From assembly GCA_037953625.1 (NCBI GenBank), contig CM075651.1, positions 67,876,501 to 67,940,500 on the forward strand: DNA of 64,000 bases. The letters run 5' to 3'. Made by a program: the position numbers and the translations under genes. The notes under the pieces are model-generated. The model saw only the letters and a program-made list of their open reading frames with translations. It ran no database searches and was not told the origin of the DNA. Source of the stretch: Crotalaria pallida (taxonomy: Eukaryota; Streptophyta; Magnoliopsida; Fabales; Fabaceae). Position 1 is the stretch's first letter; each line of letters opens with the position of its first letter. Below are positions 10,490 to 21,136 of the stretch, one piece after another.

Positions 10490-11514
10490 TCAATTCTTGT
10501 TTCGCTTGTTGCCCTTTCCCTTCTTGCTTTTATTTTCCGGACAATCTGGCGAATAGTGTCCCGGCTTCCTGTAGTTGAAACAGATTACTCCCTTGGGTAC
10601 ACCACAACTTGATCCAAAATGATGTGCCCCACACTTTCCACATTGAGGTGGATAGGTGATTCCTTTCTAATTTCCTTTCTGATTATTATTCTTCTGTTGA
10701 GGTTTTCCTAATCCCGATTTATACAGCTCCAGTTCCTCATATTGTTCCTTTCCCATGATTGATTCTCTTAATTCCCTTCTTCCTTATCAAGTTGAGCTCT
10801 CATTTCCTAAATCTTTCGCTTCTTATGAATTCGAACATTCTTTTCATAAACTTCCTTTGCCTTCATATCATCTTCGTAGATTCTACACATGTTCACTAAC
10901 ATTGGGAAATTCCTTATTCCGTGATAACTGATTCCTAACTTCAAATCTGGGCGTAGTCCATTCTCGAAGTTAACGCACTTTGATCTTTCATCTGGATGAT
11001 TATGGAAGTATGGAGAATACTTCATCAAATCTTCAAACTTCGCAGCATATTCTCCAACACTCATCTCCCCTTGCTTCAGTTCTAGAAATTCAACTTCTTT
11101 CTTCCTCCTTTCATCCTCCGGGAAATATTTTTCCAAAAACTTTTCTTTAAATAATTCCCAGGTGATGTGCCTATCCTCAGCTTCCAACAACTGTTTTGCG
11201 TGTTTCCACCAATTCTCCGCTTTGTCACTCAGCATATAAGTCGCATACACCACCATCTGTGCATCTGTACATTCCATAGATCGAAAGATTTTCTGAATCT
11301 CTTGCAACCACTTCTGAGCTCCTTTCGGGTTATGTCCTCCTTCAAACTGAGGGGGGTTGCAACTTCGGAATTCTTTCAGTCCTCTAAATTCAGCAGGTCT
11401 AGCATTGCCTCGGTGAGGTTGATTTGCTTGTTGTTGATGTTGATGCATATTCTCTAACACAGTAGTGATCCTTTCCAACATTTCATTCGTATGGTTTCGA
11501 TTTCTCCTTGCCAT
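10490..11514 (-). pseudogene. gag of element Q (degenerate)
   Basis: The frame opens at 11514 with a 235-codon Ty3-type capsid region: PPQFEGG, then AENWWKHAKQLL and ITWELFKEKFLEKYFPED, and SVGEYAAKFEDL, all typical of plant chromovirus-like gag. It stops at 10807. Homology continues in other frames to a CGKCGAHHFG segment and a zinc knuckle at about 10541-10582, where the second cysteine is Tyr (CFNYRKPGHYSPDC). Gag packages the element RNA into particles. With the stop, frameshift and lost cysteine it is unlikely to work. No pol follows before the left LTR. Confidence 0.85.
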
Positions 11515-11721
11515 AGTAGACCTGCGCTATGGACTTAAGGTTAAGGTAAGGTCTAGAGAAGAACATACAACTCTATTCAACTCAGACTATAAGTGTAATA
11601 TCCGTTCAGCATTGAACGTCTACACTCATAGAAACTCGGGTCAGAGTTACACAACTTATTGAGTATGGGAAGGACCATACTCCACAGCCGAGAGTTGCAA
11701 CCATTGCTCTGATACCATAAA

Positions 11722-12581
11722 TGTAACTCCCCAAAATATTAAGTCATAAAAATATGGGTTAACAAAAACTTTTTCTAAAAAGAGTATGAAAACCAAAAGT
11801 CCTTTTCATAAGAGTAATATTTCTTTTACAAAATATTCTGAGTGTAAAGCATGCATAATACAAAACCCCAAAAACCCTTTTTACACCCAGAGCATTGGTC
11901 TTCACAACTCGATCCTTCTGCAAAAGGATCCGGATGACGAGACATCATCCTGGCTGTTCTTTCTAATCAACTCTAGCTCCTACAAGAGTGGCTTCAATCC
12001 TGTCCTTTGAGAGAACCTACCACACAGACATAGTAGTATGGGTTAGTCATCAACCAAGAACACCCATTCAATTCCAATGCCCTACACGCGTCCCTGACCT
12101 CCCAATCATGTTCCACGCTTCCTGGGAAGGCTTAAGGAAGAAGAATCATCGTGATTTCCAGCTCAAACCGCCTTAATTTTATGCAGATGCAGAGGCACTA
12201 ACCGATTACTGGTTTTACTAACCGGTTAGCCACTGCTAAAATTCAGAAATTCACTGTTTTGCTTAAAAATTAATATAAAAAGATTTACTACTCAAAACGA
12301 AATTTCCACCGTTGGATGTTAAGATTAAAAAGTTAGAAACCTTGTCTAAAAATTTGAGGACGATCCAACGGTTAATTAAAAAGATACAACTCATTCTTTA
12401 CATGATATTTCACCAAAATGTCATTTTCCTAAATGTTATTCTTATATCTTTCTTACCAAAATTATTTTAGTTATAAAATATGTTTCCCCCTTAATTTATT
12501 TTTCCAAAATACTTCCTTTAAAATAATTTTCAATAATAAAAATAATCATTTATTCTTTTCATAAAAATGAGGGGTGTTACA
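11722..12581 (-). repeat. 5' LTR of Q with a 3.3-kb internal deletion
   Basis: The first part (11722 to about 12037) matches 5483-5800 and the rest matches about 9122-9664. The missing 3.3 kb covers the hairpin array, most palindrome pairs and the leader. The breakpoint falls at a shared tggg, a microhomology. It keeps the MSA-like box (12364-12374) and one palindrome pair (12198-12229). Confidence 0.85.
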
Positions 12582-12951
12582 AAAAGATAATCCAAATACA
12601 CCCCATAACATACTTTGGATTGTCACTCTCCTTCTCCTTTTTCTCTCTCTAATTGTTCTCTCTCATTTTCTTCTATGAAATCGAGCACCAAGAAAACCCC
12701 AACACTTTCTTTCTCCCTCTCTTCTCACGAATATTTCCCTCTCTTCCACCAAGTTCCACCCAACCGGAGACCTCCTCCCCGCCGTCTTCTCTTCCGTCCC
12801 AGACGTCCCTGGACCACCGTGGAGCTCGTGTGCAGCTTGGAGGAACTCGTGTGCAGCTTGGAAGAAGGGAATCAAGAGGTGTGAAGCTCACAAGGTCAAG
12901 GTCAAGGAAAGCCATTCTCAAGCTCTCAACTCTCATCTCTCACGGTTTGAG

Positions 12952-14372
12952 GTAAGGAGTGAGTTTTACCTCTACTTGAGTTTGGGTTTCTAGGGTGTTC
13001 ATAAAGGGTACTAAGAGTGGGTGTAGATTAGGGAATGGATATAGGTTAATGTTAGAAAGGAAATGGTAAAAGGGGTAAAAGGGAACTAATAAATGAATTA
13101 GAAACATGAGTTTGAAGTAGGGAGGAAAATTGGTTTATGCTATATGTTGGTATTTACATGATGGATTGGTTGAATGCTTTTATTCTTATTGTTGTTGTTG
13201 TATAGGTGTTTATGAACTTTGTTGTATAAATGTTTATGAGCTTTGATATTTGTTATTTATATTTGTGGCCGAGCTGGGCCGAGTTGGGAGAGGTTGAGAA
13301 CGGGTATGAGGAAATGGTAAAGATGGAAGGTAGGAGAGATAAAGTAATAGGTCAGAGAATGAGAAAGGTTAATGGAAAGAGGGAATGGTTACCGGGTTTA
13401 GCCGAGGGAGGCCGAGCTAAGAAATGGTTAAGAAAATAAAGGGAATAATTAAGGGAGTCGAGCCGAGATAGGCCGAACTAAAATGGTTAAAAGGATAAAA
13501 GGAATAAAAGAGAAATGGTTGTGTGATCGGGTCATAGCATACGCGTACCGGGTGCATGCATTTATCGCGTCAGACGCATACTGGGTATGTGCAGCTGTAA
13601 GACGGGTACTGGGTACTCGCAGTTATGATTCACACAAGGTTCTGAGCACGGAACCGGTGGGATGTGGTCCTGGTCATAGCAGACGCGTACTGGGTGCATG
13701 CATTGATCGCGTAAGTCGCCGAGATGCGCCGCTGTAAGACGAGTACTGGGTGCTCGCAGTTATGGACTCTCCTTAACCCCATAGAATGATCGGCGGTAGT
13801 GCTCCTGGTCATAGCAGACGCGTACTGGGTGCGTGCATTGATCGCGTCAGACGCATACCGGGTATGTGCAACTGCAAGACGGGTACTGGGTACTCGCAGT
13901 TATGGACACTCCGATATCCGACTTTAAATAGTGTAAGACATGCACTGGGTGTATGCATCCGAGAAGAGTAAAAGATTGTAAACTATGTGAAAATGGAATA
14001 ATGAGTAATGAATCCGAGATAGTGATGGTTTACCGAGATAAGAGGATAGTGGCCGAGATGCCGAGTGTAAGATTTAAGGAAAGAGTATAAGGGGAATCGG
14101 TAGGATGTGCCGAGGTATAGATAATAAGTAATGGATAACCTGAGTAACGAGGTGAGCCGAGCTATGTGATGTTGTACGATGTGAACCGAACTAAATAATA
14201 TTGGATGATGTGAGCCGAGTTAAATAATGATGTATGTATGTGACATGTGGTTTGATTACTTGTTATTTATATGCTAACTGACTACTTGTGTTTGGCTTGG
14301 TATTTCGGTATGTCATGTTAGAAACTGCTTATTTAAGTTCTGTGTAATGCTCACCTCCTTACCATTTTTCAG
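12952..14372 (+). other. Putative intron in the LTR of element B
   Basis: TTTGAG|GTAAGG at 12952 and a pyrimidine-rich tract ending TTTTTCAG|GTAC at 14372 are good splice signals 1421 bases apart. Hairpin array 4 lies inside. The same donor and acceptor style is seen in solo LTR 1 and in K. The primer site and gag follow downstream, so splicing would shorten the 5' leader. Splicing is inferred. Confidence 0.4.
13531..13955. repeat. Hairpin array 4: three 135-142-bp units with CTGGG cores
   Basis: Units begin with gtcatagc at 13531, 13673 and 13808. Each has up to three sub-motifs of the type arm-CTGGG-arm, for example GCATA..TATG, GGGTA..TACTC and, at 13940-13956, ATGCA..TGTAT. Pairing here uses G-T wobbles and bulges, so it is weaker than in the other arrays. 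The middle unit has lost part of one motif. Confidence 0.65.
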
Positions 14373-14414
14373 GTACTGAGTCCGAGCAGACGCATTCCCC
14401 GGCCAAGCAGGATC

Positions 14415-14435
14415 ACTCTCCCTCACAGGGAGAGT
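14415..14435 (+). other. Terminal stem-loop of B LTR
   Basis: ACTCTCCCT and AGGGAGAGT form a 9-bp stem around a CAC loop, 43 bases after the putative 3' splice site. It is the counterpart of 2204-2222 and 60902-60918. Confidence 0.6.
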
Positions 14436-14716
14436 AAGTTATTTAGAGTAGGAGAATTTGTTGGGTCTCGGCCAGTTGGGCCGAGCTAAAACTCTTTTGT
14501 ATTTTTGACCTCGGATTGCCTAGTTGGGCCGAGCTAAACCTTTTGAACTTGTATTTTGAAATATGAACTCGGTGTACCTTTCATTCTCAACTTTTATTTA
14601 ATGATGTATGAAGTTTTCCGCTTTATAACTCTGATGTTTTTGGATTATTGAAAAGAAATTTTAAATCCTATTTTTTGGGGCATTTAAGGGTAATTATTAT
14701 TTAGGGTGTTACATTT

Positions 14717-14728
14717 TGGTATCAGAGC
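14717..14728 (+). other. Primer-binding site of B (TGGTATCAGAGC)
   Basis: TGGTATCAGAGC is the standard plant retrotransposon primer site complementary to the 3' end of initiator Met tRNA. It lies four bases after the LTR end and fixes B as plus strand. Confidence 0.9.
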
Positions 14729-14910
14729 AGTTTCTCCTCGGCCTATCGGAGTCGCAAGGGACTCCAGTGGTTACTCACCAAGAGAGTGACAAATAAGTAA
14801 AGTCTAGAAGTCTAAGTTAGACAATAGAGCTCATAGGTATATATGTTTATGTATATATATTTACTTGATTATTCGGAAGTTAATTGGCTTTCTCTCCATG
14901 ACCGAGCAGC

Positions 14911-15452
14911 ATGGCTGGGAGACGAGCTGATAACGACCAAATTGCTGCTGTGTTGGAAACTCTGGTTCAACTACAGCAGAACCAGCGCAGGCTCAGCAGA
15001 ATCAGGCTGAGAACCTCGCTCAGAACATCGCCGCAGTCGCAGCAGCTGCAGCTGCAGCTGCAGCCCTTCAGCCTCAACCTCCGGCTCCGGTTGAGATTGA
15101 CTGGATGAGCCGATTTAGGAAGAACGAACCACCTCGGTTTGAAGGGGGTTACAATCCTGATGGGGCTCAGAGATGACTCCAGGACATTGAGAAGATTTTC
15201 CGATCTCTGCAACTGCCCTATGAGTACAGGGTGAGGTTGGCCGAGTTTGTGCTGACTAGTGAAGCCAAGCACTGGTGGGATCAGCAGAGCCGTGGACTGG
15301 AAGCGGCTAATGAAGCCATTACTTGGGAGTTGTTCCGAGCTCGATTCCTCGGAAAGTATTTTCCCGAGGATGTCAGGAGAGAAAAGGAGCTTGCTTTCCT
15401 CAAGCTGGAGCAGAGGAACTTGAGTGTCGGGGAATATGCCGCTCAGTTCGAG
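14911..15452 (+). pseudogene. gag of element B (broken, cut by LTR-C)
   Basis: The frame opens with MAGRRADNDQIAAVLETL, a coiled Gln-rich N-terminus, then shifts frame near 14985. A GCTGCA repeat (about 15033-15062) encodes an Ala run in the shifted frame. Capsid homology follows: PPRFEGGYNPDGAQR, a TGA where Trp is expected (about 15174), EAKHWWDQQ, ITWELFRARFLGKYFPED and SVGEYAAQFE. The frame is cut at 15452 by LTR-C. The related gag in Q has the same blocks in the same order. No later part of B could be recognised right of LTR-C. Confidence 0.85.
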
Positions 15453-16219
15453 TGTAACACCCCGCATTTTTCCTGTACGTGCGTAAACGATTTTTAACGA
15501 AAGAAACCTTGAAATCATGATTTTTAGAAAAAGTATTTTTCATAAGAAAGAAATGAAGTGCTGATTTCCATGAATTTTCCAAACAAAATATTTTCTATAA
15601 GAAATATGAATGATTTTGTTGAATTTGAAATGATTTGAAAATGTGATTTTTAGAATTTTCTGGAGTGATTTATAAAAGATTTATTTTCAGAACATAAGGA
15701 ATACAAATTTTTAGGAAAATGTGTTTTGTGATGTGTCTTGGCATGAATTCTTATGTGTTTAATTTAATGTGTGTGATATGTGATGCATGGAAATGGTTGT
15801 GAATATGATTTCTTAGAATTAGTTGCATGATTGTGTGAATTAATAATTTCTAAGTAAAAATGATTAGGAATAAATTAATGAATTAGGAAATAAAAAAAAA
15901 ATTTGCAAGACATGTGTGTGCATGTGAGAGTGCCACGGTTGTGCAGGTGCATGAAGGTGTGTGTATGTGTGTGTATCCGTGTATGTGTGTGTGTGTAAGC
16001 TTAGTGAGTAAGAAAGTAAGAAACCAAAGGAACTAGGATGCAACCATAAACCAAACCAAGTTAGTAAAACCCTAACTAAGAAGCTAACTATCCCATAGAC
16101 CTAATTTACCCCTAAAACCTAGACCACTCCACTTTGTCCCCTTGACTTTAGTGACCCTTAGCCATGCAAAATTGTGAGGACAAAACCGCCCCTTCTATTG
16201 GTGTGCTAGCCGAAAATAA

Positions 16220-16262
16220 ACCAAGGGCAAAAGAGAGACTACTCGTGGCCTATATATGCATA
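16220..16262 (+). promoter_or_regulatory. Promoter of LTR-C
   Basis: ccaagggcaaaagagag followed by cctatatatg is conserved in C' at about 36570-36612. The TATA-like box precedes a purine-rich leader (about 16330-16510). Transcription start is inferred only. Confidence 0.45.
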
Positions 16263-19029
16263 TAGTCTTAGTTCATTTCACCTTCACCCATTTCATTTTC
16301 ACCCTTTTCAACACAAACACTCTAAGAACCCATTCCCTTCATAGAGAGAAATAGAAAAGAAAGAGAGAAAGAGAGAAAGAGAAAGTGGCCGTGAGCCTTA
16401 GGAGAAGAAGAAGGAAAATCCAAAGCTTGACCAAGCCTTCCCTTTGAAGATCTAAGCACTAGGAGCTTGAAGAACCAACCCTTCTTGGTAGAGATTCGAA
16501 GAACAAGAGAAGAATGTAATAGTTTAGTCTTTTTCCTTTTTAGTTTGTAGATCCCTTTTTATTTTCTTCTTGCATGTTTATTTCCATGATTTGTAAAGTG
16601 AAATCTTGTGCTATTCTTTCTTGATCTTGAACTTTTATGGACTAAAAGTAACTTGTAATAATTGTAACTCTATGTTTGTGTTTCGGTTTATACTTTCTTG
16701 ATTTGATCTTGATGATTTTCTAACTCAAACTTAAAGATCTAAAGTTTGTTTAAGATTTTGTGAAGCTAACCTAGATCTCTCTTGCATGTATGTTTTTCTT
16801 GTTCTAAATCATGATCTATATGTGTTTATGTGTTTATTTGACAAATCAATTTATGATCTAAGTTTAATGAATGGTAAAGTAAAATTATTTGGTCTTGCAT
16901 GTCTATTTTTCTTGTTAAAACCGTGAGCCATGGAGTTTTAAGAAATGATTTGATAAATTAATGTATGCTTTGAACTTGATAAATGATAGATCTAAGATTT
17001 TTAGTCTTGCATGTTAAATTTTGTTTGCTTAAATGATGATCTATAATATTTTGTGTAATTTCCTCATGAACGAATATATGATCTAAGTTTGCTTGAAAAT
17101 AAAGTTGAGATCTTTGGTTTTCATGATGATTTGATGATGACTTTTTTGATTTATGTGTATATATTTAATGATCCAAGTTTTAAATCATGCATGTTAATTT
17201 CAAGTAGAAAAATCATGTTTTTGGTTAATGCATGTCACGGTTTTGTAAGAGAAAATTTAAAGGACAAGTTTTAAAATGATTCTTAATGTGTGAACATGAT
17301 TTAGTTTTGGAAATTGATTTTATGTGTGCTATGTTTTGTAGTAGGCCATTCGGCCATATTTGATGTAAATGAATTTCATGCTTTTTATTGTGTGAAAAGT
17401 TAATGCATGTGCATGATAGGATTAGATCTAATAATTTTAAGTGATGCATGTTGATATGGATGAGTGATGTGTTTGATGTCTTGATTTAATTTTGGGATTT
17501 TGTATGTTGAAAATTGAACCAAGAACCTTGCCTTCTTACATGTAAACATTCGGCCATAAGGAAAAGAAATAGGAAATTATATTTTATCCTTGTTTAGGTT
17601 GCATTCATGATGAGATTAATTTAATTTAAGAGCTTAGGAGTACATGCATGAAGTAATTGAATATACCTTGAGGTGATTTGTGATTTTAATTTGTTGTTTG
17701 ATTCAAGATTGTTAAATTTTCTTTTTTTATGCTCTCGGTTTTTAGTCCTAAAAGGAAAAGAAAATGATTTCAATTATTTTGTGCTTTTATGTATGCTTCA
17801 ATCTTTTCAAAATTGCACCTAAATAATTCGGTCAATACATGCTAGTATAGTTAGGAAAATTATTCTCATGAAATGATCTTTGTAAATGACTAGGCTTTTA
17901 TGTGTGGGATGATATGTGTGTGATATAATTGATGTATTGTTTGTTTTAACCCCTTTCAGCTTTTAAAGAATAAAAACAATAAATTGATTTAATAAATAAT
18001 GCTTGATGATTTTAATGTGAATAGTATTGTGTGGAGTTGTGAATATTTTAATGATGTGTTGTCTGAATGTGTTTTTCTATATTTGAAAGAATGTTTTACT
18101 AAAAAGTATGATTTAAGAAACTCAACTTGATTTGATGTGGTTTTGGAACTTTATTTTCTTAAGTGCTGAATTTTGTTTGATGATTGAGAAAAATGATTTT
18201 TATAACATGAACGTTTTAAAGTAAGTTTATCTCAAGAAGAATGAATTCTATTTTGATAAAAAAATTATTTTCAAAGTTTTCTTGTAAAACATCTTTATCT
18301 TGATTCGGATTTGAAAACTTTTGGGATGTGAATAATGTGTTCGCAAATAAGAATGATTTCAAGGTGTTTTCTAAAATAAAGTAATGAATCTATTAAAAAC
18401 GTTTTCTAACGCACGTGGAAAAATTCTATAGTTCGGACGACAGACGCAAAGGAAACGAGGCGGAATTAGCGATCGGGAAATCTCGGAAAGCTTTCGGAGG
18501 CTACATCAATTGAGGTGAGAGAGGGGCTTCCCTTAAGACGCCGTGGTATTTAGGTAACTTATTAAGAGGTCCAATCATCTCAAAGGTTGGACTCCAATCT
18601 CATTTAGCGTAGTGGTGTATGTGATAGCAATTGTTTGATTGTTTGTTTTGCTATCCACCCGAACGACTGAGATTGGTTTATTAAGTATGATGTTGATTAT
18701 GTTTGAGTTATTTAATTATCTTATGATCTGTTTATCTGTTTAAATAATTATGCTGTCGTTCGAGAAACATTAGTGTGCTGAATTAATGGGAATTAAATTA
18801 TGAAAGTGAGAAAAGTAATTGAAAGAAGAATGATAATGAAGGATGTATAAGTAAGAAACAATGATGAGGAGTTAGAATGTAATGGCAAAGAGATGAGGAG
18901 ATGAGACCGAGGAAGAGCTATGAATGTAAGATGAGTTATAGAAGTGAGATGTGGATTGGTTCCTTCATTTTTGTTTTAGTCTGGGACTAGTGTTGAGTTG
19001 AGCTTGCTCCTCCATTAGCGCTCAGCAAA

Positions 19030-19560
19030 AATGTGATTTTTGAAAAAGGTTTTTGAAAAATGATTTTTGAAAAGCTTTTTGTTAAAAGATATATTTTTGA
19101 AAAGTTTTGTGAACCAATCTTTTTGAAAAAGTTTTGTGAAAAGAAATATTTTTGAGAAAAAGTTTTTGGAACCAATCTTTTTGATAAAATTTTTGAAATG
19201 ATATTTTGAGAAATTCTTTTTGAAATAATATTTTTAAGAAAGTCTTTTTGAAATGGTATTTTTAAGAAAGTCTTTTTGTAATGATATTTTTGAGAAAGTC
19301 TTTTGTAATAATATTTTTGAGAAAGTGTTATGAAATGACCCTTTGAGAAAAAGTTTGTGAAAACAATATTTTGTGAACGATTGTGAAAACAGATTTTGTG
19401 AAAGTTTTTGGGAACTGGTATTTTTGGAGAAAGTTTTTGGGAAAGGATATTTTGAGAAAATTTACGAAATGATATTGTTGAAAAAGTTTTGTGAAGTAAA
19501 AGTTTTTTGAAATAATGTTTTTTCGAAAAAGTTTTACGAAAAGATGTTTTTGAGAAAAAT
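19030..19560. repeat. Degenerate 30-40-bp tandem repeats, TTTTTGA-rich
   Basis: About fifteen imperfect units of the type tttttgaaatgatattttgagaaag fill the region. Frames crossing it give Lys/Phe/Ser-rich peptides with no family resemblance. The array is in LTR-C, left of element D. The equivalent region in C' does not show it clearly. Confidence 0.7.
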
Positions 19561-20756
19561 GAGGAAATGAGCCTTGAGAAAGAGAGAAATTTTGTGTAAT
19601 GAGGTGAGATGAGAAAGATGATGAAATGTGATAAGAAAAGTTGATGAGATGAGATGAGAAAGAGTGTGATATGAGATGTGAAATGTGATGTGATGAATTG
19701 GGGAACAGATTGAAAGATTAGTGGTCGGGTGTTGATTTACTAGCAAGAGGACTAGGTCAGCAAGTAATATAGTCTGGAAGACCGAATATCGTCCCACAGG
19801 ATCGAAGTTGTTTCTAATAACTTTCCCCCAATTCATAATTATTAGTGCAACTTGTTATTGAATTTTAGAAGGAGAAGATTAATAATAATAAAGTAAGAAA
19901 AGAAGATTGAGGAGATAAGATGTATAGAAAGCAATAGAAAAAGGTTAGGAACTTGGTTTCATTGTATGATTCACTTATTTTAACTTTGATTTATATTTTC
20001 CTTTAATTATCCTTCAATTCATGGACTATTCCTCTCAAATAGCAATAGTTAGACGTCTCTAACATTACCCTTATTTTCTATATATTTAATCCTTGATCCC
20101 TCAACAAATTACAATATAAGAAAATATCTATTCAGCACAAGGGAATTAAAAAGCCATATAATCATCCAATTATATCCCTATATTTTGGACTGATTATACC
20201 ATTAATTGCATGGCCTATTCAAAATCCCAACTCCCGTTGCGAATTAAGAAATCCAAAACATAAATTGCGCAGGTTTATGTATAAAATAAAAAACTCAATT
20301 AATGCATGAATTAAAAACAGCAAAATACTAAATCATAAATTAAAATAAGTTACACCATACAATTTACACCATGTTCCTAACAAGAGGTTTTAGTTACACA
20401 TATAAAAATAAAGAAAACATAAGCAAAGAGAAAACCTCATATCGTAGACAATACAGGTTAACTCTCTAAGAGACCTTCAATCCTTGTGCCTTGCCTCCTT
20501 GCTCTCAATAGATGTTACTAACCTCTCTCTCTCTCTAATCCTAATTGAATTCTATGATCTCAAAACCTATTGAAAACTATTTACAAATCCTCTATTTAAA
20601 GAGTAAAACAAATCCTAAAATAAATCTTAATTAAATCTAATAGATAAGGTCCATGTTTATCTCTTAATTTCTGATTAAATCTAAGATATGAAGCCAAATT
20701 AAACTTCTCTTCTTCTATTTTGTTCAGAATCTGGTCAAATTGGGCCTCCAACAGGT

Positions 20757-20869
20757 ACGCACGCCCCAGGCGCATGCGACCTCGCGCCCCAGGCGCGCAG
20801 GTCTGATGATTGTTCTTTTCACGCAGGCGCACCTCAGGCGCACCCGTCCCCGCGCCTCAGGCGCGCAGG
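20757..20869. repeat. GC-rich palindrome cluster in D left LTR
   Basis: Several GCGC-CCCA-GGCGC and GCGCC-TCA-GGCGC motifs lie in a strongly GC-rich island inside AT-rich DNA. The same island is in the right LTR (about 25019-25133), in E (about 38611-38702 and 43854-43940), F (50431-50532), G (51953-52068), and once more inside D (22932-22975) and E (42118-42158). Confidence 0.7.
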
Positions 20870-21136
20870 ACCTACTCCGGTTCCGTTTCGCTCCGTTCTT
20901 TTTCCATTTGCAAGATCTTTTCGTCCTCTTTTCAGGTCCATAAATATTTTATCCATTTAAGCTCCAAAAAGTACCTGAAACACTAACAAACAGATCAAAA
21001 CGTTCAAAGGACCCTAAACTACTAAAAATAATTAAAATCTAATAAAAAGTCCTAAATTTGCTAGAGAAACAAGCCAAATACATAGTAAAAGGGAGTCAAA
21101 TCAATGCTCAAATCTATATATATTGGACCCAAATCA

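Larger units (their letters stand above)
5483..12581 (-). mobile_element. Element Q: Ty3-like LTR retrotransposon, gag only, minus strand
   Basis: Two LTRs (5483-9664 and 11722-12581) flank 2057 bases. The primer site TGGTATCAGAGC (minus, 11706-11717) adjoins the right LTR, and a polypurine tract (minus, about 9665-9677) adjoins the left LTR, so the element reads right to left. It has a degenerate gag and no protease, reverse transcriptase or integrase. It is therefore a deletion derivative or non-autonomous. Flanking 5-mers (ataaa and aaaag) do not match, so no clean target duplication is seen. It lies inside the LTR of B. Confidence 0.85.
4921..14713 (+). mobile_element. 5' LTR of element B (about 2.7 kb without nested Q)
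   Basis: The LTR starts TGTAACATCC at 4921 and ends GGGTGTTACA at 14713, four bases before the primer site. Element Q (5483-12581) is nested in it, leaving 4921-5482 and 12582-14713. The right part holds a donor (12952), hairpin array 4, an acceptor (14372) and the terminal stem-loop. The stretch 12600-12955 is pyrimidine- and purine-rich leader sequence, and frames in it do not look coding. The sequence is rich in ccgagc motifs. Confidence 0.8.

Noticed and set aside
12615..12955. Ser/Pro-rich frames on both strands near the B leader
   Set aside because: The region is a CT-rich transcript leader ending at a splice donor inside an LTR. Openness in several frames reflects composition.
15895..16000. 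Z-DNA-like TG repeat as a regulatory element
   Set aside because: The TG run (about 15960-16000) is an ordinary imperfect microsatellite, and nothing around it supports a function.
19534..19836. 100-codon minus frame
   Set aside because: It crosses the LTR-C tandem repeat and the end of element D, so it cannot be one gene.
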